64,000 nucleotides of DNA, from assembly GCF_039939195.1 (NCBI RefSeq), contig NZ_JBDUUH010000005.1, forward strand, positions 186,001-250,000, given 5' to 3'. This stretch comes from Foliimonas ilicis (GTDB lineage: Bacteria > Pseudomonadota > Alphaproteobacteria > Rhizobiales > Rhizobiaceae). Positions 60,861 through 64,000 of the stretch are shown one piece after another. Within the stretch, counting starts at the first letter, position 1. Each line of letters starts with the position of its first letter. The notes beneath the pieces are model-generated. The model saw only the letters and a program-made list of their open reading frames with translations. It did no database searches and had not been told where the DNA came from. The translations under genes and the position numbers were made by a program.

Positions 60861-60884
60861 CCGGTGAGCCAAAGGGCTCGCCGG
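60861..60884 (+). other. hairpin in the 5' leader of the aconitase gene
   Basis: CCGGTGAGCC (60861-60870) pairs with GGCTCGCCGG (60875-60884) around AAAG with one G-U pair, ending 12 bases before the start codon and just ahead of GGAG. It could limit translation or mark the end of the ATPase message. Confidence 0.5.
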
Positions 60885-60896
60885 CGTGGAGCTCGC

Positions 60897-63560
60897 ATGT
60901 CTACCACTAGCTTTTCATTATCTGACGAGGCGTATGAGATCGTCGATTTGAAACGGGTTTTCGGCGATGATTTGATCAAGCTGCCACACGTCCTGCGTAT
61001 TCTGGCTGAGAACCTCCTCCGCAATGGCAGCGACAATTCAGAGACTGTACGGCGAGTCTTTCTGAAATGGCTTGAGACAGGGACGAGCGAATCCGAGATC
61101 GAATTTCACCCAGGTCGTGTCTTGATGCACGACACGACATGCACGCCAGCTCTGGTCGATATTGCGGGTATGCGAGACGCGATAGCCGAAGCGGGAGGAG
61201 ATCCCGATATCCTTCGCCCAAGAATCCCTGTCGATGTTTCGGTTGATCATTCGGTCGCCGTAGATCGCTACGGCAGTTCGGAAGCTTTTGCCTCGAATAT
61301 GGCAATCGAGATGAAGCGCAACGCTGAGCGCTATCGTCTTATGAAATGGGCAAGCTCAACAATGCCGGGCTTCCGGGTGAACCCGCCCGGCACAGGCATC
61401 ATGCACACGATCAATCTCGAGCAACTGGCGACGGTAATCACCACTGAACGCCGCGGTTCGAAAACGTTCGCCGTTCCAGACACGCTGATCGGCACCGATA
61501 GCCACACACCGATGATAAACTCTATCGGTGTGTTGGGATGGGGTGTCGGCGGGCTGGAAGCTGAAGGAGTAATGTTCGGATTACCGGTGACCTTGCGCTT
61601 GCCTGAAGTGGTGGGCGTGCATTTGACCGGGGCGCTCAGCGATGGGGTGCTTTCTACCGATGTCGCGCTGGTCGTGACAAAATTGCTGAGAGACCACGGT
61701 GTCACGGGCGAGTTCGTTGAGTTTTTCGGACCGGGGGTGGTCTCGCTTACGGCAGGCGACCGTGGCGTCGTGTCAAACATGGCACCTGAATACGGGGCCA
61801 CGACGGGCTTCTTTCCCATCGACCGTCAGTCCGTGAATTACCTGATCGATACGGGCCGCGACGCCAAACATGTGCAGTTTGTGGAGGCGGCAGCAAAACA
61901 ACTTCATCTTTGGTTCGATCCGCAAGAGCGTCCGACGTTTACGCGTGTCGTTAAGCTGGATCTTTCTAAAATCGAGCCAAGTTTGGCAGGGCCGAGAAGG
62001 CCGCAGGATCAGATCGAAGTTTCGAAAGCGCAAAGTGCCCTTGAGAATGCAATCGGACGTAAGCTTAAAAGTCCGGCCGATGGTGAGGAGATCCCCGACG
62101 GCGCTGTCGCGATTGCCGCGATAACGAGTTGCACCAATACGTCTGATCCCAGATTGCTAATCGCTGCCGGACTGGTTGCAAGAAAGGCGCGGGCTTTCGG
62201 TCTTCAGCCACCCTCCTGGGTTAAAACGTCGCTTGCGCCCGGTTCTCCTGCAGCAAGACGGTATCTTGAACGCGCTGACCTGCTCGATGATCTCAAGGCT
62301 GTCGGCTTCGACATTGTAGGTTTTGGCTGCACGACCTGTATCGGCAACTCCGGGCCTCTCCCGAAGTCTATCGAAAATGCCATCTCGCAAGGAAAAGCGA
62401 ACGTTGCGGTACTTTCAGGCAACAGGAATTTTCCTGGCCGGGTTCATCCGTTTCTGGATTTGGGGTTTTTGGCATCTCCACCGATGGTCGTCGCCTTTGC
62501 TCTTTGTGGTGATATGCAACGCGATATAAGGCGAGATGCGATCGCAGTTTCTGCCGATGGCCATGAGGTGTTGTTGTCTGACCTATGGCCCACAGGCGAA
62601 GAGATCGATGCCTGCCTAAGGTTATCGGCGGATGCCGCGGATTTTTCCGGCGCGTTCGACGAAGCGTGGAACAACAAGTCCTGGCAAAATCTGGATGAGC
62701 CGAAGACCAAGCTTTTCCCTTGGGACGAAAATTCGACATATATCCGTCGCCCGCCATTCACGTTCAGCGGTGGCGAAACCCGATTGGGCAAATACGAGGC
62801 GGCACCGCTTCTCGTGCTCGGTGATGACATTACAACAGACCATATTTCTCCGGCCGGTCAGATTCCGAAAAAAAGTGAAGCTGGACAGTACCTTATCAAC
62901 GAAGGCGAGAACCCGATCGACTTGAACGTGTTTGCGGCAAGACGGGGAAATTTCGAGACGATGGTGCGTGGCCTGTTCGAAAACCGCTCCGTCAAAAACC
63001 TCTTGGAGAAAGGACTGGCACCAGCCACGACAATCCACACGCCAAGCAATCAGATTATGACATTGCGGGAAGCTTCGCAGAAGTATCGTGAGGACGGTCA
63101 GCGTTTCATCATAATTGCCGGGGAGCGATATGGGATGGGGTCGTCTCGTGATTGGGCGGCCAAAGGTGTTGCGTTACTCGGTGTGTCGGCCGTGCTAGCA
63201 GCAAGTTTTGAGAGAATTCATCGCACAAATCTGATCGCTATGGGTGTTCTTCCGTTAATTCTGCCAAGCAATTTCGCGAAAGACATCCTTCCGATAGCGC
63301 CCGGCGATCGGCTGGAAATCAATGCCGATCCCGAACTCATAGAGCCGCGTGGGTCAGTAAAGATGCAGTTGAAACGTGCGACGGGTGAAGTGCGGGAATT
63401 CGATGTTATTGCTGCTGTGGAAACCGTGATGGAAATCGACCAACTCGTCGCAGGCGGTGTAATTCCATTGATATTGTCACAGGCGAAAGCTCGGCATGGT
63501 GGTGGGAGGCATAACGAAAATAATACCTTTAATTGTGTTCAGCACCCGAAGTCGACCTAA
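60897..63560 (+). CDS. aconitase family hydratase, AcnA-type paralogue
   Basis: 887 residues, near the 890 of AcnA, with all four domains. The three 4Fe-4S cysteines are C412 (ITSCTNTSD), C478 and C481 (GCTTC), and the swivel-domain GMGSSRDWAAKGVALLGVSAV is intact, so it should be active. However, the N-terminal active-site strip reads MHDTTCTPALVDIAGMRD where housekeeping AcnA has LQDFTGVPxVVDLAAMRD, and GTGIMHTINLE replaces GTGICHQVNLE. These changes and its place at the end of an ABC-importer operon suggest a specialised (de)hydratase for an imported tricarboxylate-like compound rather than TCA-cycle aconitase. Confidence 0.9.
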   Translation: MSTTSFSLSDEAYEIVDLKRVFGDDLIKLPHVLRILAENLLRNGSDNSETVRRVFLKWLETGTSESEIEFHPGRVLMHDTTCTPALVDIAGMRDAIAEAGGDPDILRPRIPVDVSVDHSVAVDRYGSSEAFASNMAIEMKRNAERYRLMKWASSTMPGFRVNPPGTGIMHTINLEQLATVITTERRGSKTFAVPDTLIGTDSHTPMINSIGVLGWGVGGLEAEGVMFGLPVTLRLPEVVGVHLTGALSDGVLSTDVALVVTKLLRDHGVTGEFVEFFGPGVVSLTAGDRGVVSNMAPEYGATTGFFPIDRQSVNYLIDTGRDAKHVQFVEAAAKQLHLWFDPQERPTFTRVVKLDLSKIEPSLAGPRRPQDQIEVSKAQSALENAIGRKLKSPADGEEIPDGAVAIAAITSCTNTSDPRLLIAAGLVARKARAFGLQPPSWVKTSLAPGSPAARRYLERADLLDDLKAVGFDIVGFGCTTCIGNSGPLPKSIENAISQGKANVAVLSGNRNFPGRVHPFLDLGFLASPPMVVAFALCGDMQRDIRRDAIAVSADGHEVLLSDLWPTGEEIDACLRLSADAADFSGAFDEAWNNKSWQNLDEPKTKLFPWDENSTYIRRPPFTFSGGETRLGKYEAAPLLVLGDDITTDHISPAGQIPKKSEAGQYLINEGENPIDLNVFAARRGNFETMVRGLFENRSVKNLLEKGLAPATTIHTPSNQIMTLREASQKYREDGQRFIIIAGERYGMGSSRDWAAKGVALLGVSAVLAASFERIHRTNLIAMGVLPLILPSNFAKDILPIAPGDRLEINADPELIEPRGSVKMQLKRATGEVREFDVIAAVETVMEIDQLVAGGVIPLILSQAKARHGGGRHNENNTFNCVQHPKST

Positions 63561-63600
63561 CGTGAAGTCCCCGGTCTCAATTTCCCAACCTTCGGCCTGA

Positions 63601-64000
63601 CTAACCTGCAATTGCCAGGCGGCGTCGCAGTCTGACGGTGCGGACATCGCCTTTGGCGGCCGACATCTTCTCGAATACATTGAGATAATTGTCTTTGGTC
63701 CGAAGGATATGTGCCCGCAATGTTGCCGACAGGCGGCCCCGTTCGCCGCTGGCAAGAAGAGCAATCATTGCCTTGTGATCCAGATAGGAGCGATCTGGCT
63801 CGCCTTCCGCCGTTATGGCGAGATGGGTGCGCAGTGCCGCGACCCTGCCGAGGACGAGATTATACGCGTTCTGCAAATAACGGTTGCCGCAGCCGCGCAA
63901 GAAAACGAGATGGAATTCCGTGTCTGCCCGGCCATAGGCGCGCATGTCGTCATTGTCGACTGCCTCGGTCATAGCGCCAAGCATTTCCTGGAGTTTGGCG
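63601..64000 (-). CDS. GntR-family regulator, FCD domain, partial at window end
   Basis: The frame is open to base 64000, giving the C-terminal 132 residues of a longer protein. YGRADTEFHLVFLRGCGNRYLQNAYNLVLGRVAALRTHLAI and DRSYLDHKAMIALLASGERGRLSATLRAHIL are FCD-domain helices with the expected D/H metal-contact residues. The N-terminal winged helix lies outside the window. Convergent with the aconitase gene, 40 bases apart; target genes are probably downstream of the window. Confidence 0.85.
   Translation of the reverse strand, partial: AKLQEMLGAMTEAVDNDDMRAYGRADTEFHLVFLRGCGNRYLQNAYNLVLGRVAALRTHLAITAEGEPDRSYLDHKAMIALLASGERGRLSATLRAHILRTKDNYLNVFEKMSAAKGDVRTVRLRRRLAIAG

Noticed and set aside
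1..64000. CRISPR arrays, tRNA or rRNA genes, complete insertion sequences, attachment sites
   Set aside because: Looked for repeats with regular spacers, cloverleaf-like segments and transposase genes with flanking inverted repeats; none seen.

Overview
The window looks like a catabolic region of an alphaproteobacterium of the order Hyphomicrobiales (Brucella/Ochrobactrum, rhizobial or Phyllobacteriaceae type). This is inferred from the moderately high GC, dense overlapping operons, the mix of solute transporters, fused two-domain oligopeptide ATPases, and the absence of IS elements, rRNA or tRNA. No gene is species-diagnostic. About 60 protein genes are supported, most of them transporters, oxidoreductases, sugar or triose kinases and one-component regulators.

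Layout. (1) 1-6676, + strand: a split AtuA pair, an aldehyde dehydrogenase, an iron alcohol dehydrogenase and a three-gene TRAP transporter in one overlapping operon. (2) 6999-17434, + strand: one ten-gene operon with a DeoR regulator, a BtpA/SgcQ-like barrel protein, an M42 peptidase-like protein, an FGGY kinase, a ribose-type ABC importer (binding protein, ATPase, two permeases) and the DhaK and DhaL kinase subunits. The regulator, BtpA and M42 genes match the core of the enterobacterial sgc locus, here joined to an ABC importer instead of a PTS. (3) 17499-27340, - strand: an oligopeptide/opine-type ABC importer with two FAD oxidoreductases, an SDR, a cupin and a MarR regulator. Two near-identical 18-bp sites, upstream of the MarR gene and of the ATPase gene, suggest one MarR regulon. 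(4) 27661-36333, - strand: a second oligopeptide-type importer cotranscribed with a TPP-dependent enzyme, an acetylpolyamine amidohydrolase-like (HDAC superfamily) enzyme and a GntR regulator. A 16-bp perfect palindrome lies across the predicted promoter. (5) 36746-42408, - strand: two aldehyde dehydrogenases, a class III aminotransferase and an L-2-hydroxyglutarate oxidase, divergent from a LysR gene. (6) An oleate hydratase stands alone at 43531-45492. (7) 45859-53335, + strand: a LysR regulator, a shikimate-dehydrogenase-like protein, a complete branched-chain-amino-acid-type ABC importer and an SMP-30 lactonase. (8) 53443-55410: small genes, including a DUF892 ferritin-like protein, a CPxCG membrane protein, a barstar-like inhibitor and two unknowns. 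(9) 55495-63560: a GntR regulator with two winged helices, divergent from a family-1 (AfuA-like) ABC importer whose last gene is an unusual aconitase paralogue. A partial FCD regulator ends the window.

The common pattern is uptake, one or two oxidation, phosphorylation or hydrolysis steps, and a local regulator, repeated about seven times. Strong hairpins follow the binding-protein gene in all five ABC operons, which fits differential expression of the binding protein. None of the substrates can be named from sequence alone.
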